Source: Maribacter sp. ACAM166 (lineage in GTDB: Bacteria > Bacteroidota > Bacteroidia > Flavobacteriales > Flavobacteriaceae). From it: 64,000 bases of DNA. This document shows, piece by piece, positions 38,212 to 47,371 of the stretch (its first letter is position 1; the number at the start of each line of letters is the position of its first letter). Made by a program: the position numbers and the translations under genes. The stretch covers positions 186,001-250,000 of the forward strand of contig NZ_VAUW01000002.1 of the NCBI RefSeq assembly GCF_005771495.1. The letters run 5' to 3'. Below the pieces are notes generated by a model, which was not told the origin of the DNA, made no database searches, and was given only the letters and a program-made list of their open reading frames with translations.

Positions 38212-39576
38212 ATGGAAATTCTATCTTCTTATAACCTTATTATTGGCGCATCACTTATCGTAGTCTTGTCCTTCTTTTTTAATGGTATTTCTAAAAAAAC
38301 CAATATCCCGGCTGTTTTGATGCTTATTGTTTTAGGTATAATTATTAAAATAGGATTAGAATTTTTCATACCCGAAGTTCCTAATTTTAAAGGTTCCTTA
38401 GAAATACTAGGCACAGTCGGTCTAATCATGATTGTACTTGAAGCCGCTTTAGAATTAGAACTAAAAAAGGAAAAAATATGGCCAATACTTAAATCTATGG
38501 CCATTGCGTTAATAGGGTTAATTGGCTCAACATATGTAGCTGCTTTAATTCTCTACCAATTCATCCCTAACATGACAATGGAGTCTGCGTGGCTATATGC
38601 AACACCGCTATCCATTCTATCAAGCGCAATAATTATCCCCAGTGTTGGAGGGCTGAGTGAAAAGAAAAAAGAATTTCACATTTACGAAAGCACCTTCTCA
38701 GACATTATCGGCATAATGATGTTCTACTTTCTAACCGGCAAGCTTAATCCCGCAGAAGACACAGGAGCAGTAGGCTTTGCAGGAAATTTAATTCTAACCA
38801 TACTAATAGCCTTAGTCACCAGTTATGCTATCATATTGATATTTCAGCGTATAAAGAGTCAGGCAAAGCTATTTTTACTCATTGCCGTTTTACTTCTCCT
38901 TTACGCCATTGGCAAAAAGATGCACTTATCTTCTTTAATTATTATTCTGGTTTTTGGACTTATCGTTAAAAATGTAAATCTTTTCTTCCCTGGAAAAACC
39001 AAAATTTTTTTAGAATCTGAACGGATGAAACAAATTTACCATGAATTACACATCATAACCTTAGAAACTGCTTTTGTAGTGCGCACATTCTTCTTTGTTA
39101 TATTCGGCATCACCATCGTATTGTCAACACTGTTAAGTGTAAATGTGGCTATAGTTAGCCTACTCATTATCGCATCAATCTATGCAATTCGATTTATAAT
39201 CTTAGTTGTTTTCGTCGGAAAGGATATGCTACCACAGCTTTTTATTGCACCACGAGGTTTAATCACGGTCTTATTATTTTATGCTATACCAGAACAAGCA
39301 CAAATAGAGGGGTTTGAATCTGGAATTCTATTATTTGTAATTATTGCAACAAGTTTAGTCATGACTTGGGCAATGATTCGCGATAAACACCAGATGAGAA
39401 CAATGCTCGATGAAATTGACGAAGAAATATTAGATCGCAATATAGCCGAAGATGCATTACGTGAATCTAAAAACACGGAACACCACCCGACACGTTTACA
39501 CGTTAGTAAGGCAAAAGAAAATAATATATCAAGTAACAAAATCGTCAAAGAAGATTCTGACGATAAACTACCTTAA
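38212..39576 (+). CDS. Cation:proton antiporter (CPA family)
   Basis: A membrane protein of 454 residues from the ATG at 38212 (the frame opens earlier only through a TTG). About twelve hydrophobic helices are present, with SSAIIIPSVGGLSE and TFSDIIGIMMFY in helices 4-6, the region corresponding to the ion-binding site of CPA-type Na+/H+ antiporters, and a PRGLITVLLFYAIPEQ segment near the end of the membrane part, typical of the CPA1 (NhaP/NHE-like) group. The last about 60 residues are a hydrophilic, charged cytoplasmic tail. It probably exchanges Na+ or K+ for H+ for pH and salt balance; ion specificity cannot be read. It is divergent from rimP and stands alone. Confidence 0.82.
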   Translation: MEILSSYNLIIGASLIVVLSFFFNGISKKTNIPAVLMLIVLGIIIKIGLEFFIPEVPNFKGSLEILGTVGLIMIVLEAALELELKKEKIWPILKSMAIALIGLIGSTYVAALILYQFIPNMTMESAWLYATPLSILSSAIIIPSVGGLSEKKKEFHIYESTFSDIIGIMMFYFLTGKLNPAEDTGAVGFAGNLILTILIALVTSYAIILIFQRIKSQAKLFLLIAVLLLLYAIGKKMHLSSLIIILVFGLIVKNVNLFFPGKTKIFLESERMKQIYHELHIITLETAFVVRTFFFVIFGITIVLSTLLSVNVAIVSLLIIASIYAIRFIILVVFVGKDMLPQLFIAPRGLITVLLFYAIPEQAQIEGFESGILLFVIIATSLVMTWAMIRDKHQMRTMLDEIDEEILDRNIAEDALRESKNTEHHPTRLHVSKAKENNISSNKIVKEDSDDKLP

Positions 39577-39597
39577 CTTAAAACAGAAGGGCACAAA

Positions 39598-39930
39598 TTA
39601 ATTAGGCATATAAGAAGCTTGCACCTCTTGTCTATCAATGTACGCTTGTGAATCTGCCTCACCCAAACTGTCAACCTCTTTACGGAATCTAAGAATCATA
39701 AGTGTATCTAACTGCTTACCTATGCTATCCTGCATGGTACGCCAATTTTTAGCATTCATTTTATGATTTAACTCCATTATCTTATTAAAGCGATCCAAGT
39801 TATAGCGATTGGCCTTCCATGCATGGGCAGTACTTTCCTCATGCTTGACATCTTGAAGGTAAAGACCGACACTGAATCCAACAACAATAACAACAAGGAG
39901 AATCTTTAAAACTTTTGGGGAAAGGCTCAT
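39598..39930 (-). CDS. Small membrane-anchored protein of unknown function
   Basis: A 110-residue protein I do not recognise. One hydrophobic segment (about residues 8-26, KILLVVIVVGFSVGLYL) anchors it. The remainder is a hydrophilic, probably helical domain rich in Lys, Asp, Met and Gln (NRYNLDRFNKIMELNHKM, then TMQDSIGKQLDTLMILRF), suggesting a periplasmic coiled-coil-like region. No cysteines remain after the anchor. It converges with the antiporter gene (21 bases between stops). The frame is clean with a normal ATG, so I think it is real. Confidence 0.6.
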   Translation of the reverse strand: MSLSPKVLKILLVVIVVGFSVGLYLQDVKHEESTAHAWKANRYNLDRFNKIMELNHKMNAKNWRTMQDSIGKQLDTLMILRFRKEVDSLGEADSQAYIDRQEVQASYMPN

Positions 39931-40150
39931 AAAGTAAGGTTAATTAAAGTGCTAAAGTAAGAAATACTATTGCCTAAATGGTTTCTTTTCCGATGAATTA
40001 ATAACGTTATCAGTTTAAATGTAAATAAATAAACTTAATGCTATAGCCCCTTTCCTATTCAACAGTTCTCTTATTTATCCACTAAATTGACGCACTACTG
40101 CAGGAGAAAACCATCATACAAAGAATCTCGAGTTAGACCATATCAAATGC

Positions 40151-40184
40151 AAAAATCCCAACATCAAATGACATTGGGATTTTT
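40151..40184. terminator. Terminator downstream of tRNA-Gln
   Basis: AAAAATCCCAA (40151-40161) pairs with TTGGGATTTTT (40174-40184) around a 12-base loop. On the minus strand it ends in a T-run 13 bases after the tRNA 3' end. The symmetric A/T flanks make it bidirectional. Confidence 0.8.
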
Positions 40185-40196
40185 TATTCTTATTAG

Positions 40197-40267
40197 TTGG
40201 CCCACAAGGATTCGAACCTTGAATGACGGTACCAAAAACCGAAGTGTTACCATTACACCATGGGCCA
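40197..40267 (-). tRNA. tRNA-Gln (anticodon UUG)
   Basis: The minus strand folds as a 71-base cloverleaf. The acceptor is TGGCCCA/TGGGCCA with discriminator A and the U1-A72 pair typical of glutamine tRNA. The D arm is GTGT-AATGGTA-ACAC, and the anticodon arm TCGGT-TTTTGGT-ACCGT has anticodon TTG with one T-T mismatch at the base of the stem. The T arm is CAAGG-TTCGAAT-CCTTG. The CCA tail is not encoded. A consensus promoter and a terminator frame it, so it is a single-gene unit. Confidence 0.95.
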
Positions 40268-40285
40268 ATATCTTCTAAGAGGGTG

Positions 40286-40316
40286 CAAATTTAAAACAAA
40301 GTTTGGTTTCACCAAA
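40286..40316 (-). promoter_or_regulatory. Promoter of tRNA-Gln
   Basis: On the minus strand TTTG (40316-40313), exactly 19 bases, then TAAATTTG (40293-40286). Both boxes match the consensus; the start site falls near 40279, about 12 bases before the mature tRNA 5' end. Confidence 0.7.
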
Positions 40317-40435
40317 CATTTTTTACGGTAATAATTAAAAAAATACTCCTTTCTTCTTATTAAAGGTTTATAAAAATAGTACAAACATATCTATATTAAT
40401 TAGTAAATTCGCCACTTAGGTTTAACCCAAGTTTC

Positions 40436-43400
40436 ATGTTTTCAAAGAACTACCAGAAGTGGGACATCATATTAGGATGGTCCGTATTTTTTATAGCCCT
40501 TATTACCTATTTTATTACCGTTGAACCCACCAATAGTTTTTGGGATGCGGGTGAATATATAGCAACAGCTGCCAAATTACAAGTAGGTCACCCGCCAGGG
40601 GCGCCTTTATTACAAATGATTGGTGCTTTCTTTTCCATGTTCGCCTTAGAACCTAACAAGATTGCCATGATGGTAAATCTAGTCTCTGGAGTATCTAGTG
40701 CATTTACCATTCTTTTCATGTTCTGGACGATTACCAATATTACCAGAAAATTAATTGATAAAGATGGACCTTTTACCAATAGCAAAGCAATAGCAGTCTT
40801 CGGTAGTGCACTAGTAGGATCCCTCTCATTTACATATTCAGATAGTTTTTGGTTTAATGCTGTAGAAACTGAAGTGTACGCAACGGCCAGTTTTATAATG
40901 GCATTGTTGCTGTGGTTGGGTTTAAAATGGACAGACAATTTAGAAGATCCGCGTGGCAACCGATGGATTATACTAATATCGTACGTTGTAGGCCTTACTT
41001 TTGGAATTCAATTTATGGGCTTTTTAGCAATACCTTCTATAGGCCTTTTGTATTATTTCAAAACGTATAAAGAGACAACGGTTAAAAACTTTCTTATTGC
41101 GAATATTGTGGTAATTACCTTATTGATGCTCGTATACAAGTTCTCACTCACCTATGTACTCCAACTATTTGGCTGGGGAGAAGTATTCTTCATCAACAGT
41201 ATAGGATTACCTTTTAATTCTGGCTCTATTATCATTGGATTAGGATTCATAGCTGCTTTTTATTTTGGCTTAAACTATACCCGAAAAAACAATTATAGAA
41301 TTGCAAATACGATTGTTCTTTGCTTAATGTTTTTATTTCTAGGGTTCTCCTCTTGGTTAATGCTTCCTATACGTGCTAATGCAAATGTCGTTATAAACGA
41401 GAATAACCCCGAAGATGCAAGAGCACTTTTGGCTTACTATAATAGAGAACAATATCCAGGGGTAGATAGCCCTGTGTATGGCTCCTATTATTCAGATATG
41501 TTCGCCCCTGCTGGTGAAGACCAAGATGGTAAACCAAAATACGAAAAGGATTACACACTGGGCAAATACATCATCGTCAATAAATTCAAGAACGCTGTAC
41601 AAGGCCCAAACCCCAAACACAAAGGACTTTTACCTAGAATGTGGAGTTCCCAGAATGCGGAAAATTATATGCGCTATTTCGGAGCATTAGATTTTAAAAT
41701 AACACAAACTAACCAGGAATTAAGACAAGCTGTAGATCAAGTTAAAACAGGTTTTGATAACGGCGAAATTGGGGCTGATCAGTACATTAGCTTTTTAAAA
41801 CGTTTTGATGAATATATTGAAGTTCAGCCGCCTACAGTTTGGGAGAATGTAAGATACATGGTTGAATTTCAGTTCAACTATATGTATTTACGTTATTTTA
41901 TGTGGAATTTTGTTGGAAAGCAGAATGATGTTCAAGGACGCTATAACGATAATGGAAACTGGTTAAGCGGCATTAATTTCTTAGATAGCTGGCGACTTGG
42001 CAGTCAAGATAATTTACCGAGCGATATCAAAAATAATCCAGGCAGAAATACCTATTTCTTTCTACCGTTGCTTTTAGGAATTATAGGTATTGTATTTCAA
42101 TTCTCTAAAGATAAAAAGCAATTTTGGGTACTATTGATTTTCTTCCTTTTCACAGGTTTGGCCATTCAATTTTATACCAATCCTGGTATATTTCAACCAA
42201 GGGAGCGAGATTACTCTTTGGTTGGTTCCTTTTATATTTTTGCATTGTGGATGGGTCTAGGCGTATATGGACTTTATGATGGGTTTAAGGATTGGATAGC
42301 ACCCAAAATTCTTGCTCCTGCCATAGTAATTTTAACCTTACTTGCTGTACCAACCGTTATGGCAGTGCAAAATTGGGACGACCATGACCGATCTAATCGT
42401 TTTACCGCAAATTCATCTGCAAAAGCGTATTTAGATTCCTGTCAAGAAGATGCTGGTGCCATACTCTTTACCATAGGTGATAATGACACCTTCCCTATTT
42501 GGTATGCCCAAGAAATAGAAAAATATAGAACAGATGTGCGTATTGTTTGTACCAGTCTTTTTGAAACAGATTGGTATGTAGACCAGATGAAGAAAAAGGC
42601 CTATCAAAGTGACCCAATTCCTTCTCAAATATCACATGAAAAATATAGGCTGGGGTCTCGAGATGTATTGTACCACCAAGGTATTACCGAAAACAGATGG
42701 CCTATTAAAGACTTCATCAATTGGATTGATAGTGATAAACCAAGAACTAAACTCAAATATCTTTTTGAACAAAATGGTGCTGATTTAAGTCAGTATTCAG
42801 AGGATACCCAAAACATGGTTTACTATCCTACTAAAAAAATAAGGGTACCCGTTAACAAACAAAATGTTTTGAGCAGTGGTTTGGTTAAACAAAAAGATGC
42901 AGACTTGATTGTTGATTTTATTGACATCGACTTACCAGGTGCGATAACCAAAAAGAGTATGATGATGTTGGATATTTTAGCCAATAATGATTGGAAACGT
43001 CCTTTATATTTTTCTGGTGGTAGCTTTGATGATGCAGAATACCTATGGATGAAAGATTATCTTCAATTGGATGGTTTGGCGTACAAATTGGTTCCTATTC
43101 GTACTGAACGCCCTAATGCATTTGAATTAGGAAGAATTGATACCGAATTGATGTACGACATTGTAAAAAATTGGGATTGGGGTAATGCAGGTGGTGATAT
43201 TTACCATGACACCCAGACACGCATACAAAGCGTATCTTTTAGAGGTAATTTAGCCCGATTGACAGAGGCCTTGATCAAAGAGAATAAAATGGGTAAGGCA
43301 AAAGACATCATTGAAATTGCCATTACCAATATGCCCGTTGATAAGTTTGGATATTACACCTTGGTAGAACCTTTTATTGATGGCTACTATAAAGTTGGTG

Positions 43401-43786
43401 AAAGTCAAAAAGCACGAGCGCTATTTGAGGTTTTAAAGAAAAAATATCAAGAACGCTTAGCGTATTATGCTTCCATAAGTTTAGATGAACAATACAGTAG
43501 TATAGATGATATTATTGCCGATATGGAGGCCTACAGAAGAAATATAGATATCATTATAACTAATGATACTGAGGGCGTAGCTGAAAAAGAAACGTTGATC
43601 TTTAATGAATACATCGATAAATTCCAACATTTCTATAAAGATGAAGATGCCATGGAAGTGCCTGAACGGGGGCTTGAATCTGACCCAGACATGATAGACA
43701 CTTTACCCGTTTCAGATACTATTTTGCCAGACAACACAAGAACAGACATCTTACAAGACACCGTTGGTATATCAATACAACAATAA
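40436..43786 (+). CDS. DUF2723 (TMEM260-like) large membrane protein, probable GT-C fold
   Basis: A 1116-residue protein with about a dozen membrane helices in the first 650 residues and a hydrophilic C-terminal region. The N-terminus carries the DUF2723 signature: a first helix ending YFITVEPTNSFWDAGEY, with the acidic pair followed by KLQVGHPPGAPL. This arrangement resembles GT-C glycosyltransferases, where an acidic residue in the first extracytoplasmic loop is catalytic. The human relative TMEM260 is a protein O-mannosyltransferase, so a role in protein O-glycosylation at the envelope is a reasonable inference, but it is unproven for this group. The soluble tail (about 900-1116) has helical repeat-like character. 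It stands alone with a hairpin after its stop. Confidence 0.8.
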   Translation: MFSKNYQKWDIILGWSVFFIALITYFITVEPTNSFWDAGEYIATAAKLQVGHPPGAPLLQMIGAFFSMFALEPNKIAMMVNLVSGVSSAFTILFMFWTITNITRKLIDKDGPFTNSKAIAVFGSALVGSLSFTYSDSFWFNAVETEVYATASFIMALLLWLGLKWTDNLEDPRGNRWIILISYVVGLTFGIQFMGFLAIPSIGLLYYFKTYKETTVKNFLIANIVVITLLMLVYKFSLTYVLQLFGWGEVFFINSIGLPFNSGSIIIGLGFIAAFYFGLNYTRKNNYRIANTIVLCLMFLFLGFSSWLMLPIRANANVVINENNPEDARALLAYYNREQYPGVDSPVYGSYYSDMFAPAGEDQDGKPKYEKDYTLGKYIIVNKFKNAVQGPNPKHKGLLPRMWSSQNAENYMRYFGALDFKITQTNQELRQAVDQVKTGFDNGEIGADQYISFLKRFDEYIEVQPPTVWENVRYMVEFQFNYMYLRYFMWNFVGKQNDVQGRYNDNGNWLSGINFLDSWRLGSQDNLPSDIKNNPGRNTYFFLPLLLGIIGIVFQFSKDKKQFWVLLIFFLFTGLAIQFYTNPGIFQPRERDYSLVGSFYIFALWMGLGVYGLYDGFKDWIAPKILAPAIVILTLLAVPTVMAVQNWDDHDRSNRFTANSSAKAYLDSCQEDAGAILFTIGDNDTFPIWYAQEIEKYRTDVRIVCTSLFETDWYVDQMKKKAYQSDPIPSQISHEKYRLGSRDVLYHQGITENRWPIKDFINWIDSDKPRTKLKYLFEQNGADLSQYSEDTQNMVYYPTKKIRVPVNKQNVLSSGLVKQKDADLIVDFIDIDLPGAITKKSMMMLDILANNDWKRPLYFSGGSFDDAEYLWMKDYLQLDGLAYKLVPIRTERPNAFELGRIDTELMYDIVKNWDWGNAGGDIYHDTQTRIQSVSFRGNLARLTEALIKENKMGKAKDIIEIAITNMPVDKFGYYTLVEPFIDGYYKVGESQKARALFEVLKKKYQERLAYYASISLDEQYSSIDDIIADMEAYRRNIDIIITNDTEGVAEKETLIFNEYIDKFQHFYKDEDAMEVPERGLESDPDMIDTLPVSDTILPDNTRTDILQDTVGISIQQ

Positions 43787-43813
43787 AAGCTTTGGACCAA
43801 GGTCCAAAGCTTT
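43786..43813. terminator. Palindromic hairpin between convergent genes
   Basis: AAAGCTTTGGACC (43786-43798) pairs perfectly with GGTCCAAAGCTTT (43801-43813), with two bases between. It begins at the stop of the DUF2723 gene and lies before the end of the convergent thioredoxin-like gene. The T-run is short, so termination strength is uncertain. Confidence 0.55.
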
Positions 43814-43840
43814 AGCAGTAATTAAAAATTAGTTTTGAAT

Positions 43841-44137
43841 TTAAACGTATTCTTTCAGAATACCTATAAGTGTATTGGCATCTTGTTCGCCACTTTGGCG
43901 CCAAACCATTTCACCTTGTTTGTAAATCATTAAAGTTGGTAAGCCTTTAACACGCAAAGCTTGCGAAAGTTCCTTGTTTTTATCTACATCAATCTTAATT
44001 ACCTTTCCTTTATTACCTAAAGCTGCGGCCACATCCTTAAGAACAGGATGCATTGCGGCAGACTGTTCATTCCACTCTGCATAAAAATCCAGAAGAACAG
44101 GTACTTTTAAATCTATAAGCTCACCAAATTTAGACAT
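43841..44137 (-). CDS. Thioredoxin-fold protein lacking both active-site cysteines
   Basis: A 98-residue protein with a complete thioredoxin fold: strand VPVLLDFYAEW, helix MHPVLKDVAAAL, strand KVIKIDVDKN, and the cis-proline loop VKGLPTLMIYKQGE (P67). Where thioredoxins have W-C-G-P-C it has W-N-E-Q-S (residues 22-26), and no cysteine occurs anywhere in the protein. It therefore cannot do dithiol exchange; a binding or structural role, like other redox-dead thioredoxin folds, is more likely. The frame is intact with no sign of decay. It is isolated on the minus strand next to a metallophosphoesterase gene. Confidence 0.85.
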   Translation of the reverse strand: MSKFGELIDLKVPVLLDFYAEWNEQSAAMHPVLKDVAAALGNKGKVIKIDVDKNKELSQALRVKGLPTLMIYKQGEMVWRQSGEQDANTLIGILKEYV

Positions 44138-44231
44138 AAAAAAAATGCTTTACTATGTTAGCCAAATGTAATAAAAATTGTTAAAACACTACCCTTAGCA
44201 ACCTATTTGTAGCACTGCAATAGGGTTAAAA

Positions 44232-45461
44232 TCATGTTAATGCCTTTTTTCGTAACGTAATCACGGTGATTTCAGGCCAAATACCTACCCTACCAGGATA
44301 TCCTAAAAAGCCAAAACCTCTATTTACATTGATAAATTGACCCATTTCCTTATAAATACCAGCCCAATAAGGATATCTCCATTTAACTGGGCTCCATTTT
44401 ATCCAACCGGGTATTTCAATTCCAAACTGCATACCATGCGTATGTCCGCTTAGGGTTAAATGATAGTGATACGGGTCATTGATTACTTCCATCTCCCAAT
44501 GAGACGGATCATGACTCATCAAAATCTTAAAATCATTCTTATCTATCTGTGCTGCTGCTTTTTTAAGATCCCCGGCTTTTTTAAAACCGCCTTTGCCCCA
44601 ATTCTCTACACCTAACAAGGCAATTTTATCAGACCCTTTCTGTAAATAACGATGCTCATTAAGCAACAAATCAAAACCCATGTCTTTCTGCAAAACTTTT
44701 AAATCTTCTAAATTTTGGTGCTTAAGCTCTTCCGTTTCCCACGGAATGTAATCCCCATAATCATGGTTGCCAAGCACAGAAAATTTACCATCTTTCGCTT
44801 CTAAAGTTGAAAATAAATCTGCCCACGGAAGCATTTCAGAGGTCATATTATTGACCATATCGCCTGTAAAGAATAGCACATCACTCTTTTGCTTGTTAAT
44901 TAAATCAACACCATATTCAATCATCTTTCTATCATCAAAACTACCACTATGAATATCTGAAATTTGGGTAATTTGATAGCCGTCAAAACCATCCGGTAAA
45001 TCTTCAAACTCTAATGTATATTTCAAGACCTTAAAATTGTACTTGCCTTTGTACATGCCATACAACAATGCACCAAAGGGTATGGAAGCTATACCAAGCG
45101 CTAGCAAACTCAAGAATCGCCTACGTGCGGGTAAACCAAATTCCTTATCCACTCCATAAATTTTCATATAAAGTCCAGAAATTATTCTATATATATCTTC
45201 AGAGAATAAAAATATAATCGTGATAATATTGAAGGTAAGTATGGTCAATAAAAACCCAAACGCATAACTTTTAGAGATACTCAAAACCCTACCTGTCTCC
45301 TCACCTACCGTGAATTGGTATATAAAATTGAACATTACCGTCAAAGAGATAATAATGTAGAAGTAAGACCACCACGGTTGTTTCGCTATGGTTTTTAATG
45401 CCTGTAACACATAAAAACCCAATGCTACATAAGCTAAGGCGAAAATCATCCAACGTATCAT
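44232..45461 (-). CDS. Membrane-anchored calcineurin-like metallophosphoesterase
   Basis: A protein of 409 residues from the ATG at 45461 (an upstream TTG would add 11 residues; the ATG begins right at the first hydrophobic helix and is preferred). The N-terminal half has four or five membrane helices. The C-terminal catalytic domain shows the two-metal phosphoesterase motifs in order: QISDIHSG, FTGDMVNN, LGNHDYGD, MSHDPSHW and LSGHTHGMQFG. This is the YkuE/YaeI-like group, whose relatives act on phospholipid-linked or nucleotide substrates; the substrate here is unknown. It lies 23 bases from cutC on the same strand and may be co-transcribed with it. Confidence 0.88.
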   Translation of the reverse strand: MIRWMIFALAYVALGFYVLQALKTIAKQPWWSYFYIIISLTVMFNFIYQFTVGEETGRVLSISKSYAFGFLLTILTFNIITIIFLFSEDIYRIISGLYMKIYGVDKEFGLPARRRFLSLLALGIASIPFGALLYGMYKGKYNFKVLKYTLEFEDLPDGFDGYQITQISDIHSGSFDDRKMIEYGVDLINKQKSDVLFFTGDMVNNMTSEMLPWADLFSTLEAKDGKFSVLGNHDYGDYIPWETEELKHQNLEDLKVLQKDMGFDLLLNEHRYLQKGSDKIALLGVENWGKGGFKKAGDLKKAAAQIDKNDFKILMSHDPSHWEMEVINDPYHYHLTLSGHTHGMQFGIEIPGWIKWSPVKWRYPYWAGIYKEMGQFINVNRGFGFLGYPGRVGIWPEITVITLRKKALT

Positions 45462-45517
45462 AGCTGTTTTTTCACAAAGATATCTGTATAACAATGGTAT
45501 ACCTGCTCATTTACATT

Positions 45518-46240
45518 TTATTTAACCTTACTTAAAACCGCTTTAATATTCTCAATTTGAGTAACGGCTAGGTGGTCATCACTTAGAAAACTACTTGAAT
45601 TCATTGAAATCAAAGGTTTTGTTGGTAATTGTTTAACCATTGCAGTTCCTGATAAATGCACTACGTTAAAACCCTTTTCCTTAAACAAGTTCACATTAGT
45701 TGCGTTGATTCCGGAGCCTGGCATTATTTGAACTTGAGAACTTCGTTCATTTAAATCGATCAATACATCAATGCCTTCGGGCGCAGATTTTTGTTGACCA
45801 GAAGATAAAATATAATCTACTTGTACTTTTTCTAGTTGCTTTAGTGCTTCCATAGGGTCTATAATCCAATCAAATGCTCTATGGAATGTAAATGTTAAAT
45901 CACGAGCTGCCGACTTCAATCTTTGCAAACGCTCAACATCTAATCTGAAATCTTTAAAAAGCACTCCGGAAACTATTCCTTCAAACCCCATTTCTACACA
46001 TAATTCAATATCCGTAATCATTATATCAAACTCTACATCGGTATATGAAAAATCACCACTTCTTGGGCGAATTAATATGTGAACAGGAATAGACACCTGT
46101 TCTTTTACTGCTTTCAGTACTCCATAGGATGGCGTTAAACCACCCACGGCCAACTCGGAACATAGCTCAATACGATCTGCTCCAGCGCGTTCAGCCACCA
46201 AGGCAGATTCCAAAGAATTAGCACAAATTTCAACTAGCAT
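45518..46240 (-). CDS. cutC: CutC family protein
   Basis: A 240-residue TIM-barrel protein. The N-terminus MLVEICANSLESALVAERAG, the motif DRIELCSELAVGGLTPSYG and VHILIRPRSGDFSY are hallmarks of the CutC family. CutC was linked to copper homeostasis in E. coli, but its molecular function is unsettled and some copper effects were later attributed elsewhere, so the name should be read as a family label. Length is normal (about 245). It is divergent from the asparaginase gene (41 bases between starts) and precedes the phosphoesterase gene. Confidence 0.92.
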   Translation of the reverse strand: MLVEICANSLESALVAERAGADRIELCSELAVGGLTPSYGVLKAVKEQVSIPVHILIRPRSGDFSYTDVEFDIMITDIELCVEMGFEGIVSGVLFKDFRLDVERLQRLKSAARDLTFTFHRAFDWIIDPMEALKQLEKVQVDYILSSGQQKSAPEGIDVLIDLNERSSQVQIMPGSGINATNVNLFKEKGFNVVHLSGTAMVKQLPTKPLISMNSSSFLSDDHLAVTQIENIKAVLSKVK

Positions 46241-46281
46241 ATTGTTATATTTAAGGCCACTAAAAGTAAAGAACCCAACCC

Positions 46282-47268
46282 ATGAAAAGAAGAAAATTCT
46301 TAAGAAATTCTAGCACTGTAGCTGCAGGAATAATTTCTGCTCCCATTTTGGCATCGTGTAACGACCAACAACCGGAAAAAAGAACTGATATAACACCAAT
46401 TCTACCTATAGCCATTTGCACTTGGGATTTTGGCAATGCCACAGCCAAAGCTTGGGAGGTACTACATGACGGGGGTAGTTCGTTAGACGCAGTTCACCAA
46501 GGCGTAATGATAGAAGAAAATGATTTAAGAAATACTACCGTTGGAAATGGCGGAAGACCGGATCGTGATGGAAATGTAACCCTAGATGCTTGTATCATGG
46601 ATAAGGATGGGAACTGCGGCGCAGTTTTGGCTATGCAAAATATTGCCAATCCAATATCCGTAGCTAGAAAAGTAATGGAAGAAACACCTCATGTTATGTT
46701 GGCCGGAAAAGGTGCGGAGCAATTTGCCTACGAGCAGGGTTTTGAAAAGGTCAACCTGTTAACTAAAAAAACGAAGGAAGATTGGTTAGAATGGAAAAAA
46801 ACATCTCAATACAAACCTATCATCAACATAGAAAACCATGACACCATTGGCATGTTGGCTATTGATGAAAAAGGAGATATTGCCGGGGCTTGTACAACCA
46901 GCGGCATGGCATACAAGATGGCAGGTAGGGTTGGAGATTCGCCTATCATTGGTGCTGGACTTTTTATAGATAATGAGGTTGGCGGAGCAACGGCTACCGG
47001 TGTTGGTGAAGAGGTTGTTAGAACTGTTGGTAGTTTTCTAATTGTAGAATTGATGCGACAAGGAAAATCTCCTCAAGAAGCTTGTGAAGAAGGTGTAAAA
47101 CGTATTATCGCAAAAAATAAGGATAAGCAAGATTTTCAGATTGGATTTATTGCTATTAATAAAAAAGGCGAAACGGGCGGCTACTGCATCCATCCGGGTT
47201 TCACGTATAGAACGTATACCAAAGATGGACATGTAAACAACCCATCAAATAGTTATTTAGAAAGTTAA
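46282..47268 (+). CDS. Glycosylasparaginase (N4-(beta-N-acetylglucosaminyl)-L-asparaginase)
   Basis: A 328-residue Ntn-hydrolase that cleaves the GlcNAc-asparagine bond of N-linked glycopeptides. The precursor is processed before the nucleophile Thr188 in NHDTIGMLAID. GACTTSGMAYKMAGRVGDSPIIGAG follows, carrying the substrate-binding Arg and Asp. The N-terminus has a twin-arginine-like start (MKRRKFLRNS) and the lipobox ILAS|C (Cys26), so it is probably an exported lipoprotein, in line with breakdown of host or algal glycoproteins outside the cytoplasm. It is divergent from cutC; polA follows on the same strand after 103 bases. Confidence 0.93.
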   Translation: MKRRKFLRNSSTVAAGIISAPILASCNDQQPEKRTDITPILPIAICTWDFGNATAKAWEVLHDGGSSLDAVHQGVMIEENDLRNTTVGNGGRPDRDGNVTLDACIMDKDGNCGAVLAMQNIANPISVARKVMEETPHVMLAGKGAEQFAYEQGFEKVNLLTKKTKEDWLEWKKTSQYKPIINIENHDTIGMLAIDEKGDIAGACTTSGMAYKMAGRVGDSPIIGAGLFIDNEVGGATATGVGEEVVRTVGSFLIVELMRQGKSPQEACEEGVKRIIAKNKDKQDFQIGFIAINKKGETGGYCIHPGFTYRTYTKDGHVNNPSNSYLES

Positions 47269-47371
47269 ACGATTCGTTTTAGAAAGATTTAATACCCAAC
47301 CGCAAGGCTAATCTTTCGCATTGTTTCCCTTTCAATTTGTACTTTTAACCCCATACTATCTAATTTTCAAA

